The notes beneath the pieces are model-generated. The model did no database searches, was not told where the DNA came from, and saw only the letters and a program-made list of their open reading frames with translations. Below, one piece after another: positions 34,138 to 42,824 of a stretch of 64,000 bases of DNA. A program made the position numbers and the translations under genes. Every line of letters starts with the position of its first letter. Positions within the stretch are counted from its first letter, which is position 1. Source of the DNA: Acidobacteriota bacterium (GTDB lineage: Bacteria; Acidobacteriota; Terriglobia; Bryobacterales; Bryobacteraceae). The DNA is taken from NCBI GenBank assembly GCA_017304135.1, contig JAFLBB010000001.1:124001-188000 (forward strand), written 5' to 3'.

Positions 34138-35712
34138 ATGAATCGTCGGGAGTTCTTCGCGGTGGGAGCCTCCACCGCCTCCGTGCCCGCTCTCGCGCAA
34201 ACCGCCTGGGATGCCGGTGCTGTCCGCCATCTCCTGCCAGGCGTGAGCCACGAAGGGATCCTGCTCAAAGCCAGCTTCACGCGACCTATGAAGCAGCCTC
34301 CCGTGCTTCGCGCCCAAGCCCTCTCGGCGACAGGTGGGCAAACCGACGGTGAGGGCTTCTACTGGTCGTTTGATCTCACCGGGCTTCAGCCCTTCACAAC
34401 GTATCACCTGCGCCTTCACGACGCTGGCGGCAAGCCGCTCTGCGATCCCTGGCCGCTGCGCACGCTTCCCCACCCCAGCGAAAACACCACCCGCCTGCGC
34501 CTGATGGTTTACACCTGCGCAGGCGGGCATGAGGACTTGGTCCGCCCCAACGGCGTCGTGGGTTTTCTGCCCAACGCCCACCGCCGCCAACTGCTCGCCA
34601 CCGGGCTTGCGCAGAACCCCGACGCCGTCATCGCCATCGGCGACCACGTCTACTGGGACCAGCACAACGGCAAGGCCGCCCTCAACATGGCCGAAACTGA
34701 ACTCGGTCGCCGCGTCGGCCAGTTTGACCGTTCGCTCCCCATCCTCGGCACGCCCAACGAAGCGGTTCTCAAACGCGCCGTCGAGCGCCAGATCTCCGAA
34801 CTCTATGGCACGCTCTTCCGCTCCGTGCCCGTCTTCTTTCTCCAGGATGACCACGACTATTTCGAAAACGACGAGGCCACCGAGTCCATCATCACCTTCC
34901 CTCCCGACGACTTCATGATGCGCCTCGCCCGCACCGTGCAGTCGATGTTCTACCCCGAGTTTCTTCCCGCCCCAGGTTTGCCCCGCGTCATGTCCGGCGC
35001 CGGCGCGCCCGATCGCGCTCCCGGCGTTTCGGAAAGCTACGGCACGCTTCGTTGGGGCAAACTCGCCGAGATCCTCCTCTACGACTGCCGCCGCTACCTG
35101 ACCCTGCGTGGTCCCCTGGCCGGCTTCGTCGCGCCAGAAGCCGAAGCTTGGCTGCTCGCCCGCATGAAGGCTCAGGAGTCGAACCACGTCGTCAACCTGC
35201 CCTCGGTCCCCATCGGTTGGAGCGCCGGCAAGTGGGGCGACTGGTATCCCGACGTGCTCGACGACGCGGGCAAGCTGGGCATCGCCAAGCCCAAGTACTT
35301 TTGGCAATCCGGCTGGCGCGCCCAGCACGATCGCCTGCTTGCCGCTGCCAGCGCCATGGAGCGCATCCCGCTCTTTCTCTCCGGCGACCTTCACGCCCTT
35401 GCCGAAGCCCGCATCCTCCGCAACGGGCCGCACTCCCTGGAGCGGAACCCCGTGCTGAGCGTTCTCACCGGTCCCATCTCCACCGCCGGAACCGGCTGGC
35501 CCTCCTCGGTGCGCGGCACGCCGCCCCTTCCCCCTGTCGGACTCGAACTCCAGGCCGGCCTCCAGCCTTTGGAACACAACGGCTTCAGCATTCTCGAGTT
35601 CACGCCGGACCGCGTGGAAGGCGCCTTCTACAGTTGGAAGCTGGGTCAGCCCGAGGCGAAGCTCAGCAATCTCCAGCCCTTCCACCGCTTCCGCGCCGAG
35701 CGCCGCCTGTAG
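34138..35712 (+). CDS. PhoD-like metallophosphatase with Tat leader
   Basis: 524 residues from ATG 34138, with ribosome site GGGAGG at 34127-34132. MNRREFFAVGASTASVPALA is a twin-arginine leader (NRREFF). A Fn3-like N-terminal domain (FDLTGLQPFTTYHLRLHD) precedes the PhoD/alkaline-phosphatase D metallophosphatase core: YTCAGGHEDL, AVIAIGDHVYWDQHNGK, VPVFFLQDDHDYFENDEAT and the ending IPLFLSGDLHALAEA. These supply the Asp/Asn/His metal ligands of the binuclear site. Likely a periplasmic or surface phosphodiesterase/phosphatase releasing phosphate from polymers or nucleotides. It is a standalone gene. Confidence 0.85.
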   Translation: MNRREFFAVGASTASVPALAQTAWDAGAVRHLLPGVSHEGILLKASFTRPMKQPPVLRAQALSATGGQTDGEGFYWSFDLTGLQPFTTYHLRLHDAGGKPLCDPWPLRTLPHPSENTTRLRLMVYTCAGGHEDLVRPNGVVGFLPNAHRRQLLATGLAQNPDAVIAIGDHVYWDQHNGKAALNMAETELGRRVGQFDRSLPILGTPNEAVLKRAVERQISELYGTLFRSVPVFFLQDDHDYFENDEATESIITFPPDDFMMRLARTVQSMFYPEFLPAPGLPRVMSGAGAPDRAPGVSESYGTLRWGKLAEILLYDCRRYLTLRGPLAGFVAPEAEAWLLARMKAQESNHVVNLPSVPIGWSAGKWGDWYPDVLDDAGKLGIAKPKYFWQSGWRAQHDRLLAAASAMERIPLFLSGDLHALAEARILRNGPHSLERNPVLSVLTGPISTAGTGWPSSVRGTPPLPPVGLELQAGLQPLEHNGFSILEFTPDRVEGAFYSWKLGQPEAKLSNLQPFHRFRAERRL

Positions 35713-35770
35713 CGCTCAGCTCACCGCTGAAACCCATCCTTGTTCCGGTGCATCGCTAGAAGCTGAGGCT

Positions 35771-36118
35771 ATGATAAAATTGAAAGAACGTATGAAGCTG
35801 AGCATTTTCGTTTACCCCGCGATGGGAGTCCTGCTGCTGAGTTCCGCCGCCTTCGCCCAAAAGGGCGGGGATGCCACCAAGGGCAAGGAAGTGTTTGAGC
35901 AGTGCGCGGTGTGCCACAACGCCGATAGCGACGAAAAGAAGATGGGCCCCGGCCTGAAGGGGCTCTTCAAGAAGGCCAAGATGGCCAACGGCAAGGCCGC
36001 CAATGAGGCCAACGTGCGCGCCGTTGTGGATCAGGGCGGCAATGGTATGCCCGCCTACGAAGAAATGCTCGAAAAGAAAGAGAAAGACGACCTGCTCGCC
36101 TTTCTCAAGACTCTGTAG
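35771..36118 (+). CDS. Small periplasmic c-type cytochrome
   Basis: 115 residues. Heme-binding CAVCH at residues 45-49 and an axial Met93 in GMPAYEEM, the class I cytochrome c layout. Leader MKLSIFVYPAMGVLLLSSAA ends at AFAQ. ATG 35771 follows GAGG closely, but an in-frame ATG at 35792 would begin exactly at the leader and TATGAT (35770-35775) might be its -10, so the shorter start is possible. Soluble one-heme electron carrier in the periplasm; donor and acceptor unknown. No oxidase genes nearby. Confidence 0.88.
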   Translation: MIKLKERMKLSIFVYPAMGVLLLSSAAFAQKGGDATKGKEVFEQCAVCHNADSDEKKMGPGLKGLFKKAKMANGKAANEANVRAVVDQGGNGMPAYEEMLEKKEKDDLLAFLKTL

Positions 36119-36127
36119 TTTTGTCCT

Positions 36128-36148
36128 CCGCGGGTGAAATGCCCGCGG
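36128..36148. terminator. Perfect 7-bp hairpin after cytochrome c gene
   Basis: CCGCGGG at 36128-36134 pairs with CCCGCGG at 36142-36148 around a seven-base loop, just before the tRNA-Glu gene. There is no U-run, so it may be a stabilising hairpin, a processing site for tRNA release from the upstream transcript, or a weak terminator. Confidence 0.4.
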
Positions 36149-36155
36149 CCGCCGC

Positions 36156-36233
36156 GTCCCCATCGTCTAGCCCGGCCTAGGACACCGCCCTTTCACGGCG
36201 ATAACGCGGGTTCGAATCCCGCTGGGGACGCCA
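36156..36233 (+). tRNA. tRNA-Glu (anticodon TTC)
   Basis: Acceptor arm GTCCCCA (36156-36162) pairs with TGGGGAC (36223-36229); discriminator G36230; CCA is encoded (36231-36233). Anticodon loop CTTTCAC has anticodon TTC at 36192-36194. The T arm GCGGG-TTCGAAT-CCCGC spans 36206-36222. One C-A mismatch at the top of the anticodon stem is the only irregularity. No dedicated promoter identified. Confidence 0.95.
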
Positions 36234-36249
36234 AACCTCCTCCTCATCC

Positions 36250-37512
36250 TCAGTGCCCCACCGGTGCCGGCAGATCATCCGTCTCCGTCGGTTTGATCAT
36301 CAACACCAGCACCACTGAGAACATTGCCACGCTCGCAAACACGCCAAAGATGAGCAGCAGCGGCACCCGCATGTCGCGCAGCATTCCGAAACCCCAGTCC
36401 GCCAGCCCGCCGCAGCTGATGCTCACCATGTTCATAATCCCGTAGCCCGTCGCCCGCAAATGCGGCCGCGCCACCTGGCAGAGGATCGGCATGTTATTGC
36501 AATCGAAAAATCCCCAGCCGAAGCCAAACACCATCAGGAAAAAGATGGCCACACCCAGTACGCCGGTCTGTGGTGAATAGCCGACACCCATCATGGCGAT
36601 CACGATCAACACCATCCCCACCGCGCTCGTGTAGATGCGCCCCTTGGGTGTGCGCTGCATCCAGCGGTCAGCCAACCAGCCCCCCACCAGCGCCGCCGCC
36701 ACGGCCGCCACCATCCAATAGAGCGTCGCCGAAACCCCCGCCTTCCCCTGCCCGATGCCGAACTCCGTCTTCAGAATCGCCGGCATCCAGTCGCGCACAA
36801 TCCACCCCGCCATCGCGGGCAGCGTGAAATAGAGCACAAGCAGGATGAAGGAGGGCTTCGAGAGCAGCTCCCGAATGGCTCCACCCGGGGTGGTCGCCAC
36901 GGGCTCATGCGAACCGGGAGCAGCCGGGGCGTTGCGCACCATCAGGTAGAGCGGCAGGGCATACAGCACCCCCAGCAACCCGCACAGTTCGAACATCCAG
37001 CGCCAGCCCAGCTCCGGATGATCCGCCGCATAGCCGCTGAATCCGCCCACGATGATGCCTGCGTAGATGCCCATCTGGTGCATTCCCACCGCGCGCGAAC
37101 GCGTGGCCCCCAGATGATAGTCCGCGATCAGCGCCAGCGCCGCCGGCATGTAGAACGCTTCGCTGATGCCCATCACGGCTCGTGTCCACAGCAACTGCTC
37201 GTAGCTCGTCACCTGCCCTGTGGCCCACGTGATCCCGCTCCACACGACGAGGCTGCCTGCGATCACGTGGCGCCTGCTGAAGCGGTCCGCCAGGTAGCCG
37301 CCAATCGGGCTGAGGAAGGCGTAGGTCCATTTGAACAGGGCGAGAATTTTGCCCCAGTTCGCCTCCGACCCGATATCCGGAATATCGGTCATCAGCGAAA
37401 ACTTCATCGCCGCCAGCATCTGCCGGTCGAGGTAGTTGAGAAGGGCGACAGGAACCAGGAGCGCCACGATGATCCAGGCGTAGCGCGCCGACTTGGGGTT
37501 GATCCAGTTCAT
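36250..37512 (-). CDS. MFS transporter, sugar-acid type
   Basis: 420 residues with twelve predicted helices. Helix 1 is followed by PVALLNYLDRQMLAAMKFS, and loop 2-3 has the MFS signature GGYLADRFSRRHVIAGS. MGISEAFYMPAALALIADYH is typical of the anion:cation symporter-like group, as in the first MFS at 10046. The second half has GGWLADRWMQRTPKGR. It lies between tRNA-Glu and the S41 peptidase on the minus strand. Substrate unknown; hexuronates or gluconates are reasonable by family. Confidence 0.87.
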   Translation of the reverse strand: MNWINPKSARYAWIIVALLVPVALLNYLDRQMLAAMKFSLMTDIPDIGSEANWGKILALFKWTYAFLSPIGGYLADRFSRRHVIAGSLVVWSGITWATGQVTSYEQLLWTRAVMGISEAFYMPAALALIADYHLGATRSRAVGMHQMGIYAGIIVGGFSGYAADHPELGWRWMFELCGLLGVLYALPLYLMVRNAPAAPGSHEPVATTPGGAIRELLSKPSFILLVLYFTLPAMAGWIVRDWMPAILKTEFGIGQGKAGVSATLYWMVAAVAAALVGGWLADRWMQRTPKGRIYTSAVGMVLIVIAMMGVGYSPQTGVLGVAIFFLMVFGFGWGFFDCNNMPILCQVARPHLRATGYGIMNMVSISCGGLADWGFGMLRDMRVPLLLIFGVFASVAMFSVVLVLMIKPTETDDLPAPVGH

Positions 37513-37583
37513 GGTAAGAGAACCATGCTAACTGGTCTCGGGGCTAACTGGAATCGCGCGGGCTCCGTCAGCTCCAGGCGAAC

Positions 37584-38609
37584 CTATCGTCCGCTCTGCG
37601 CGCCCGCCGCCTTGCGCCGCTCGCCAATCAGACGCAGTGCAGCGTCAAGTGCCTCCGCCGCCGGAACCTCGACGTCCGGCTTCACCCCCACGCCTTCCCA
37701 GTTGCCACCAGTCACCGCATTGCTCACGCGTCCCACCGGTAGCCACACCGATATGTGATCCGTCACCCGTTGCGGCCCGCCCGGATTGGCGCCGCCGCCC
37801 GTCGTCTCACCCACCACCGTGGCCCGCTTCAGGTGCTTGAGGTCGTAGGCAAACTCCTCGGCGCCGGAAAACGTCCGCTGGCTCGTCAACAGATACACAG
37901 GTTTGTCCAAATAGCGCTGCCCCGGCACCCACGCATATGACCACGACTGCCGCGTCTTCCCCGTCGGCCTCCAATACATGTCGATCAGATGCGTGGCGTC
38001 GCGTAGCAGATAGCCGCAGAAGAACGGAATCGCTTCCGGTGACATGCTCCCGCGGTTAGCACGCAAATCGATGATGAGGGCCTCCGTGTTGGCCACCACC
38101 TGAAAGGCCGCCGCATAAGTCTCCGCGGCAAACTCGGGCATCGTGAAGTAGCGCGTCTCAATGTAGCCGATATTGCCTTCGAGAACTCGCGCACCGGCAA
38201 TCCCGAAATTGCTCTCGGCCTGGCGGGCGCGGATCTTCGCGATCTCCTCGGCCGGCGGCCGCGAATCCCCGTCGCCTGGGGTTTCCGGCGGCAACTTCTC
38301 CGCGCTCCAGCGTACCCGTAGGTGGCCATCACGGCCCACTTCCGCTAAGTCCTTTGTGAGCCGCGCCGCAAACTCCTCGCCCCTGGCCAGGTTCGCGTAC
38401 GCTCCCTGCGAAGCCCGCTCCAGCAGCCGCGCCGCCATCGCCTCACCCAATTCCGGCACGGAGTATTGCGTCCGCAGCCGCTCCACAATGCCGTCGACCG
38501 CCGCTTTGCGCTCTTCAGCCGGCAACGCCTCCTGCGCCAACGCAGGGAAAGCCATCACACCCGTGGCAAACACAAATCGAACAAGGAATTGGTTGATCCC
38601 AGCTTGCAT
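37584..38609 (-). CDS. S41 family serine peptidase, exported
   Basis: 341 residues from ATG 38609, giving the leader FLVRFVFATGVMAFPALAQ. The longer upstream frame runs through the tRNA-Leu gene and is not used. The core has the S41 tail-specific protease motifs IIDLRANRGSMSPEAIPFFC and the nucleophile region SQRTFSGAEEFAYDLKHLKR (Ser near 247), then VVGETTGGGANPGGPQRVTD. No PDZ domain is seen, so it resembles the shorter interphotoreceptor-retinoid-binding-like S41 group and not CtpA. Periplasmic or secreted protease of unknown substrate. Confidence 0.87.
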   Translation of the reverse strand: MQAGINQFLVRFVFATGVMAFPALAQEALPAEERKAAVDGIVERLRTQYSVPELGEAMAARLLERASQGAYANLARGEEFAARLTKDLAEVGRDGHLRVRWSAEKLPPETPGDGDSRPPAEEIAKIRARQAESNFGIAGARVLEGNIGYIETRYFTMPEFAAETYAAAFQVVANTEALIIDLRANRGSMSPEAIPFFCGYLLRDATHLIDMYWRPTGKTRQSWSYAWVPGQRYLDKPVYLLTSQRTFSGAEEFAYDLKHLKRATVVGETTGGGANPGGPQRVTDHISVWLPVGRVSNAVTGGNWEGVGVKPDVEVPAAEALDAALRLIGERRKAAGAQSGR

Positions 38610-38664
38610 GCTCCAGAGATACGAAACCCGAAACGAAGTTGTTCCCTGAGGAGAAAGGTGGAGG

Positions 38665-38751
38665 TGGTGCCGGAGGTGGGACTTGAACCCACACAAGGTA
38701 AAACCTTGGCAGATTTTGAGTCTGCTGCGTCTGCCATTCCGCCACTCCGGC
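38665..38751 (-). tRNA. tRNA-Leu (anticodon CAA)
   Basis: On the complement, acceptor GCCGGAG (from 38751) pairs with CTCCGGC, discriminator A, and CCA is encoded (38667-38665). The anticodon stem GCAGA/TCTGC encloses CTCAAAA with anticodon CAA (Leu, TTG codons). A long class II variable arm pairs CCAAGG with CCTTG-like bases, and the T arm is GTGGG-TTCAAGT-CCCAC. Confidence 0.95.
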
Positions 38752-38772
38752 AACGAGGGCAGCGACGTTCCG

Positions 38773-38778
38773 ATTGTA
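38773..38778 (-). promoter_or_regulatory. Putative -10 of tRNA-Leu
   Basis: On the minus strand TACAAT (38778-38773) lies about 21 bases before the mature tRNA 5' end, leaving room for a short leader. No clear -35 at 16-18 bases was found, so support is limited to the -10 match and position. Confidence 0.4.
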
Positions 38779-38863
38779 GCAAGGCTTGACCGAGGGTGTA
38801 TCATTCCCACAAGGGTTTCCCGCATGCCTGCTTGGGCTCTCCAGGGAAGCCGGCAAGGGACGG

Positions 38864-40309
38864 ATGCGCAGACGAAGCTTTCTCGCCGCTTCTGCGGCCC
38901 ACATCGGAGCGGCTGCGGTGGCCACAACCACCGCTCAAAACACACCGCGCCCCAACATCCTCTTTATCACCGCCGACGACCTCGGCCTCAACCTCAGTTG
39001 CTACGGCGAACGGCGCTTTGCCACTCCCCATCTCGACCGCCTCGCTGCCTCCGGCGTTCGCTTCACCACCGCCTACGTCGCGCAAGCCTCCTGCAGCCCT
39101 TCGCGCAGCGCCATGTTCACCGGCCTCTACCCGCACACCAACGGGCAGTACGGCCTCGCCAATGGCGGCTTCCGCCTGCACGAGCAATACACGAACCGCA
39201 CCATTCCCGTGCTCGCCCAGAAAGCCGGTTACCGCACCGGCATCATCGGCAAACTTCACGTGGAGCCGGAATCCAGCTTCCCCTGGACTTTCCGCAAGAC
39301 CGGCAACACCACGCGCCAGGTACGCACCGTCGCCGCCGATGCCGCCGGCTTCATCCGCGACTCCGGCAGTGAGCCGTTCTTCCTCATGGCGAACTTCAGT
39401 GACCCGCACGCCTTCCGCAATGAGAAAGCCACAGGTGGATGGGACTTCCCGCCGCAAGTCGACGGTGTGCCGGAAAAACCCCTGCCTCCCGGCCAGGAAA
39501 CGCTCTTCCCCTGGCAGCAAATCGATGAGGAACAACAGCGCGTCCGCACCGCCGGCTACTTCAACGCCATCCAGCGCCTCGACGAAGGCATCGGCCAGTT
39601 GATGCAGACGCTGCAAGACTCCGGTAAGGCCGCCAACACCGTCGTCATTTTCGTCGGCGACCATGGCCCGCCCTTCTCCCGCGGCAAAACCACCGTCTAC
39701 GAGTCAGGCCTCCGTGTACCCTGCTTCCTCCGCTGGCCCGGAGTGACGAAAGCGGGCGTGGTGAGTGACCGCATGGTCTCCACTGTCGACATCCTGCCCA
39801 CTATCCTCGACGCCATCGGCGCCCCGCTCCCCCAAGGCCTGCACGGCGACTCTCTGCGCGCGGCCGTCACCGGCGGCAAGTGGCGTGAGTTCCTCGCCGC
39901 CGAGTTTCACTTCCATGGCGCCCGCCCCTTCTTCCCCCGCCGCGCCATCCGCGACGGCCGCTACAAGCTGATCCACAACCTGCTGGCCGGCAAAGCGAAA
40001 CCTTCGAGCACCATCGATGGCGACCTCGCCTACCAGTATTCCCGCGCCGCGAAGTATGACGGCACAGCAGTGCGCCGCGCCTTCGACACCTTCGCCGACC
40101 CGCCCGAGTTCGAACTCTATGACCTCTCGCGTGATCCCATCGAGTTCGAAAACCTTGCCGCCGGCAAGCAGCACGCCGCCGCGCTCCAGCGCATGCAGCG
40201 CGCCCTTCTGCAGTGGCGCACACAGACCGGCGACCCGCTGCTGGATGCCTCGGTGCTCGAGAAGATGGTCCGCGACGGCGCCCCCGCCACCAGGGAGAAT
40301 AAAGGGTGA
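38864..40309 (+). CDS. Tat-exported type I sulfatase
   Basis: 481 residues from ATG 38864, with AAGGGA three bases upstream; the longer in-frame start has no leader. MRRRSFLAASAAHIGAAAVA is a Tat leader. The formylglycine motif is Cys77-Ser-Pro-Ser-Arg in QASCSPSRSAMFTGLYPH; the metal site starts at ILFITADDLGLNLSCYGE and is completed by FVGDHGPPFSRGKTTVYE. Type I arylsulfatase/choline-sulfatase family enzyme removing sulfate esters from carbohydrate or small substrates in the periplasm. No sulfatase-maturating enzyme (anSME/FGE) is in the window, so it must be elsewhere. Confidence 0.92.
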   Translation: MRRRSFLAASAAHIGAAAVATTTAQNTPRPNILFITADDLGLNLSCYGERRFATPHLDRLAASGVRFTTAYVAQASCSPSRSAMFTGLYPHTNGQYGLANGGFRLHEQYTNRTIPVLAQKAGYRTGIIGKLHVEPESSFPWTFRKTGNTTRQVRTVAADAAGFIRDSGSEPFFLMANFSDPHAFRNEKATGGWDFPPQVDGVPEKPLPPGQETLFPWQQIDEEQQRVRTAGYFNAIQRLDEGIGQLMQTLQDSGKAANTVVIFVGDHGPPFSRGKTTVYESGLRVPCFLRWPGVTKAGVVSDRMVSTVDILPTILDAIGAPLPQGLHGDSLRAAVTGGKWREFLAAEFHFHGARPFFPRRAIRDGRYKLIHNLLAGKAKPSSTIDGDLAYQYSRAAKYDGTAVRRAFDTFADPPEFELYDLSRDPIEFENLAAGKQHAAALQRMQRALLQWRTQTGDPLLDASVLEKMVRDGAPATRENKG

Positions 40310-40424
40310 ACCTCTGGAATGATTTTCCAGGTCGGGTGGGATTTACAGCGCGCGCTTTGCCCGCTGCCGTTGATTCCATTCACCTGGCGCGACTTGGCCC
40401 CAATCATGCTCCTAAGCAGGCATG

Positions 40425-40643
40425 ATGAACTCACCTGCCGGTGCACTGCCGTTGCCGGCGAACACTCTTCTCGCCGTCAAGTGTCCAAGGTGCCTCTCGG
40501 GCAAGATCCGCTTTTCCGCTCCGAAATCAGTCCTCGACGAGCTGCTCTGCTGGATTGGCCGCCGTCCCCTGCGTTGCCACAGTTGCTACCACCGCTGGCG
40601 GCAATGGGTGAGCAGACCACGTCTTGATGCCGGAGGTTTATGA
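40425..40643 (+). CDS. Small zinc-ribbon protein A
   Basis: 72 residues from ATG 40425 (another ATG at 40422). Two CxxC knuckles, CPRC (in LLAVKCPRCLSG) and CHSC (in RPLRCHSCYHRW), separated by about 30 residues, define a small zinc ribbon. A short hydrophobic-helical stretch (LDELLCWIG) lies between the knuckles. It is paralogous to the next gene: same CPxC-x~30-CxSCYHR(W/F) order. Cytoplasmic; nucleic-acid or protein binding is probable for such miniproteins but not proven. AAGCAGG just upstream is a plausible ribosome site. Confidence 0.72.
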   Translation: MNSPAGALPLPANTLLAVKCPRCLSGKIRFSAPKSVLDELLCWIGRRPLRCHSCYHRWRQWVSRPRLDAGGL

Positions 40644-40662
40644 TCAACGGGAGGACCAGAGC

Positions 40663-40869
40663 GTGCGCACCGTAGCCAACTATCCGGTCGGGTCGCGGCC
40701 CTTGCCTGTCACCAGCAAACCCGGGACCCGCTGTCCCAAATGCCGCTCGGAACAGGTGCGCAGTTCAACCACCCTCAGTTTGACGGAACGCCTGATGGAG
40801 CTTTTCGGCCGCGTCACCCTACGCTGTGACAGTTGCTACCACCGCTTTCCCCACTGGACCCCAAAGTAG
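40663..40869 (+). CDS. Small zinc-ribbon protein B
   Basis: 68 residues from GTG 40663. An in-frame ATG at 40627 exists, but GGGAGG (40649-40654) lies eight bases before the GTG, which is ideal, and it avoids overlapping gene A. Knuckles CPKC (TRCPKCRSEQV) and CDSC (LRCDSCYHRF) repeat the pattern of gene A, with a helix LTERLMELFGR between. The pair looks like a tandem duplication that diverged outside the Cys knuckles. Function unknown. It ends just before the convergent unknown gene at 40882. Confidence 0.72.
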   Translation: MRTVANYPVGSRPLPVTSKPGTRCPKCRSEQVRSSTTLSLTERLMELFGRVTLRCDSCYHRFPHWTPK

Positions 40870-40881
40870 CCTCCGAGCTTC

Positions 40882-42012
40882 CTACAAGTCGCCCGCGGGT
40901 CTCCTGCCCAAACCGATCTCGGCCACCTGCGCCGCGGAAAACGGATCGCCAAACAACACCGTCTCCTCCTGCCAGGCGCGAAACAGGTCCGTGATGAAAT
41001 GCATCCGCTCGGCGAAATCCGCCCAGTCCCGCGCTCCCGACCCCAGTCTCGAATCCGGCGTCGGATCCACTCGCCGCAACAACTCGCGCAGCTCCGGCAA
41101 ATGCGCCTCGGCCAGCGACGCGGGAAACGGCCTCTGTACGTCCTGTCCCAGCTTTAGCTGCAGCCCTCCGGGAAACTCAATCGACATCATCTGCTCGGTC
41201 GCCACCATCCGCGCCAGCTTCACCACCTCCGCCGCCACCACCTTGGCCGCCTTGCGCAGCAGCATCTCCCGCGTAGGCGAAAACCACGACCAGATCCGCG
41301 GCAGCCAGCCCAGCTTACTGCTGATCGCATCGTAGGCATGCTGTTCGAGGACCGCGTGCGGCAGCAACGCTTCATCCAGCGCTCGTTGAATCTCAGGCTG
41401 CAAGCGCGTCTGCTCGTGATAGCCGACCAGCAGGTTCGCTGTCAATATGCGCTCGGCCCGCAACGCCCCCTCATCGCTCAGCGCCTTGCGATAGTGGCCG
41501 AATGCCTGAACCAGCAGCGACTGCCCCTCGGGAGGATCGCCGCCTCGCATCGACCCCAGAAAGTGCCCCCAAGCCGCCTCGGTTCCGCCACTGCCGATCA
41601 CTTCCAGAGAACGCGCAAACTCCCGCCCGATCTCGGCAAACACCTTCACATTGCCTTCCGCCACGGCCGTCGACGAGCGTTGAATGCCACCCATCCGCAA
41701 CGCGAGCCTCGCCACTTCCTTGATGATCGATTCCCGATCCAACCCCAACACCGCCTTCAATTGCTGGAATACGTCATTCAACCCAGGCGCCTTCTTGAGG
41801 CGCGCCTCCAGGGCCACCGCGATGTCCTCGGCGCGAATGCTCCGCCCGGCCTGCTTCGACGCCCACGTCGCAAACGTGCACCAGTTCGCCCCGTCCGGCA
41901 GCGCCGCCGCGAAGGCCCGCGACAACCCGGCGTAACACTGCGTGATGCGCAGATTGCGCACCACCGGGTCCGTCATCGCGGCAATCGCTTCCACTTCCGC
42001 CAGCGCCGGCAT
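40882..42012 (-). CDS. Unknown 376-residue protein, last gene of the GntR-headed run
   Basis: 376 residues from ATG 42012, two bases after the glutamine cyclotransferase stop. No leader or membrane segment; not recognised. The sequence begins with ITQCYAGLSRAFAAAL, then NWCTFATWASKQAGRSIRAE. It then reads as helical repeats (GREFARSLEVIGSGGTEAAW, QSLLVQAFGHYRKALSDEGA) and ends in a proline-arginine-rich part (ELLRRVDPTPDS) with DWADFAERMHFITDLF. The layout suggests an all-helical cytoplasmic protein. Being last in a nine-gene run, it might be a dispensable passenger; no function is proposed. Confidence 0.7.
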   Translation of the reverse strand: MPALAEVEAIAAMTDPVVRNLRITQCYAGLSRAFAAALPDGANWCTFATWASKQAGRSIRAEDIAVALEARLKKAPGLNDVFQQLKAVLGLDRESIIKEVARLALRMGGIQRSSTAVAEGNVKVFAEIGREFARSLEVIGSGGTEAAWGHFLGSMRGGDPPEGQSLLVQAFGHYRKALSDEGALRAERILTANLLVGYHEQTRLQPEIQRALDEALLPHAVLEQHAYDAISSKLGWLPRIWSWFSPTREMLLRKAAKVVAAEVVKLARMVATEQMMSIEFPGGLQLKLGQDVQRPFPASLAEAHLPELRELLRRVDPTPDSRLGSGARDWADFAERMHFITDLFRAWQEETVLFGDPFSAAQVAEIGLGRRPAGDL

Positions 42013-42014
42013 GG

Positions 42015-42824
42015 TTACTTCGCTTTCTTTGGGGCCTTCTTCGGGGCTGGCTTTGCAGCCGTCTGGGCCGCCTGCTTGTCCACCACTTTGATCTCGAATA
42101 CCGACGGCCACAGCTTGCCTGTGACAAACAGCCGCTTCCCCGCCGCATCATACGCGATGCCGTTCAACACATCGACACCGCTGCTGAGGATCGGGCTCAG
42201 CAGCCCGCGCAGGTCGATCCAACCCACCACCTTCCCCGTCGACGGAGAGATCCGCGCCACACGGTCTGACTGCCACACGTTCGCCAGGATCTCGCCCTCC
42301 ACCACTTCCAACTCATTCAACTGCGCCACCGGCGACTCCCCGTCCGTCACGCGAATCCGCCGCATCTCAGTCAACGTCTTGGGATTCAGTACACGTAGCG
42401 TCGACGAGCCATCGCTGAAGAAGATCTCGCGCCCGTTGTTGGTCAGCCCCCAGCCTTCACCCGTGTAGCGAAACCGCCGCCGCAGCTTGAAATCGGCCGA
42501 ACCATAGACAAACCCCACCTGCGACTGCCAGGTCAGCTGTAAAATCTCGCCCGCCAGCAGTGTGATGCCTTCACCGAAATACTCATATGGCAGCGTGCTC
42601 TGCTGCACCACCCGGCCCGTCGCCAGTTCCACCTTCCGCAGCGTCGAGCGCCCGTTCAGCCCCGTGCCTTCGTAGAGGAACCCGTTGTGGTACTCCAGCC
42701 CCTGCGTGAAGGCCGACCGGTCGTGCGGATAGGTCCGCACCACCTGGTAGCCCGCCACGGGAGCCTCCGCCAAGAGCGGGACGGCCACCGCCGCCAGCGA
42801 CACGAAGTGGAGCCACCGCTTCAT
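42015..42824 (-). CDS. Exported glutaminyl-peptide cyclotransferase-like propeller
   Basis: 269 residues from ATG 42824, which overlaps the upstream esterase stop (ATGA). Leader HFVSLAAVAVPLLAEAP. The bacterial glutamine cyclotransferase family propeller is shown by VVRTYPHDRSAFTQGLEYHN, GFLYEGTGLNGRSTLRKVEL, EGWGLTNNGREIFFSDGSST, LNELEVVEGEILANVWQSDR and VLNGIAYDAAGKRLFVTGK. The family converts N-terminal Gln to pyroglutamate. The C-terminus has an added Lys/Ala/Pro tail (AAKPAPKKAPKKAK), uncommon for the family. Confidence 0.88.
   Translation of the reverse strand: MKRWLHFVSLAAVAVPLLAEAPVAGYQVVRTYPHDRSAFTQGLEYHNGFLYEGTGLNGRSTLRKVELATGRVVQQSTLPYEYFGEGITLLAGEILQLTWQSQVGFVYGSADFKLRRRFRYTGEGWGLTNNGREIFFSDGSSTLRVLNPKTLTEMRRIRVTDGESPVAQLNELEVVEGEILANVWQSDRVARISPSTGKVVGWIDLRGLLSPILSSGVDVLNGIAYDAAGKRLFVTGKLWPSVFEIKVVDKQAAQTAAKPAPKKAPKKAK

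Noticed and set aside
34120-35685. 521-codon minus-strand frame opposite the PhoD-like gene
   Set aside because: The plus strand shows a Tat leader, ribosome site and metallophosphatase motifs; the minus frame is a GC-bias artefact.
38610-38945. Upstream extension of the S41 peptidase frame
   Set aside because: It runs through the tRNA-Leu gene and lacks a leader; the ATG at 38609 gives a proper signal peptide.
40314-40330. CTGGAA-TTCCAG hairpin after the sulfatase
   Set aside because: Only six base pairs and no U-run, so terminator status cannot be supported.
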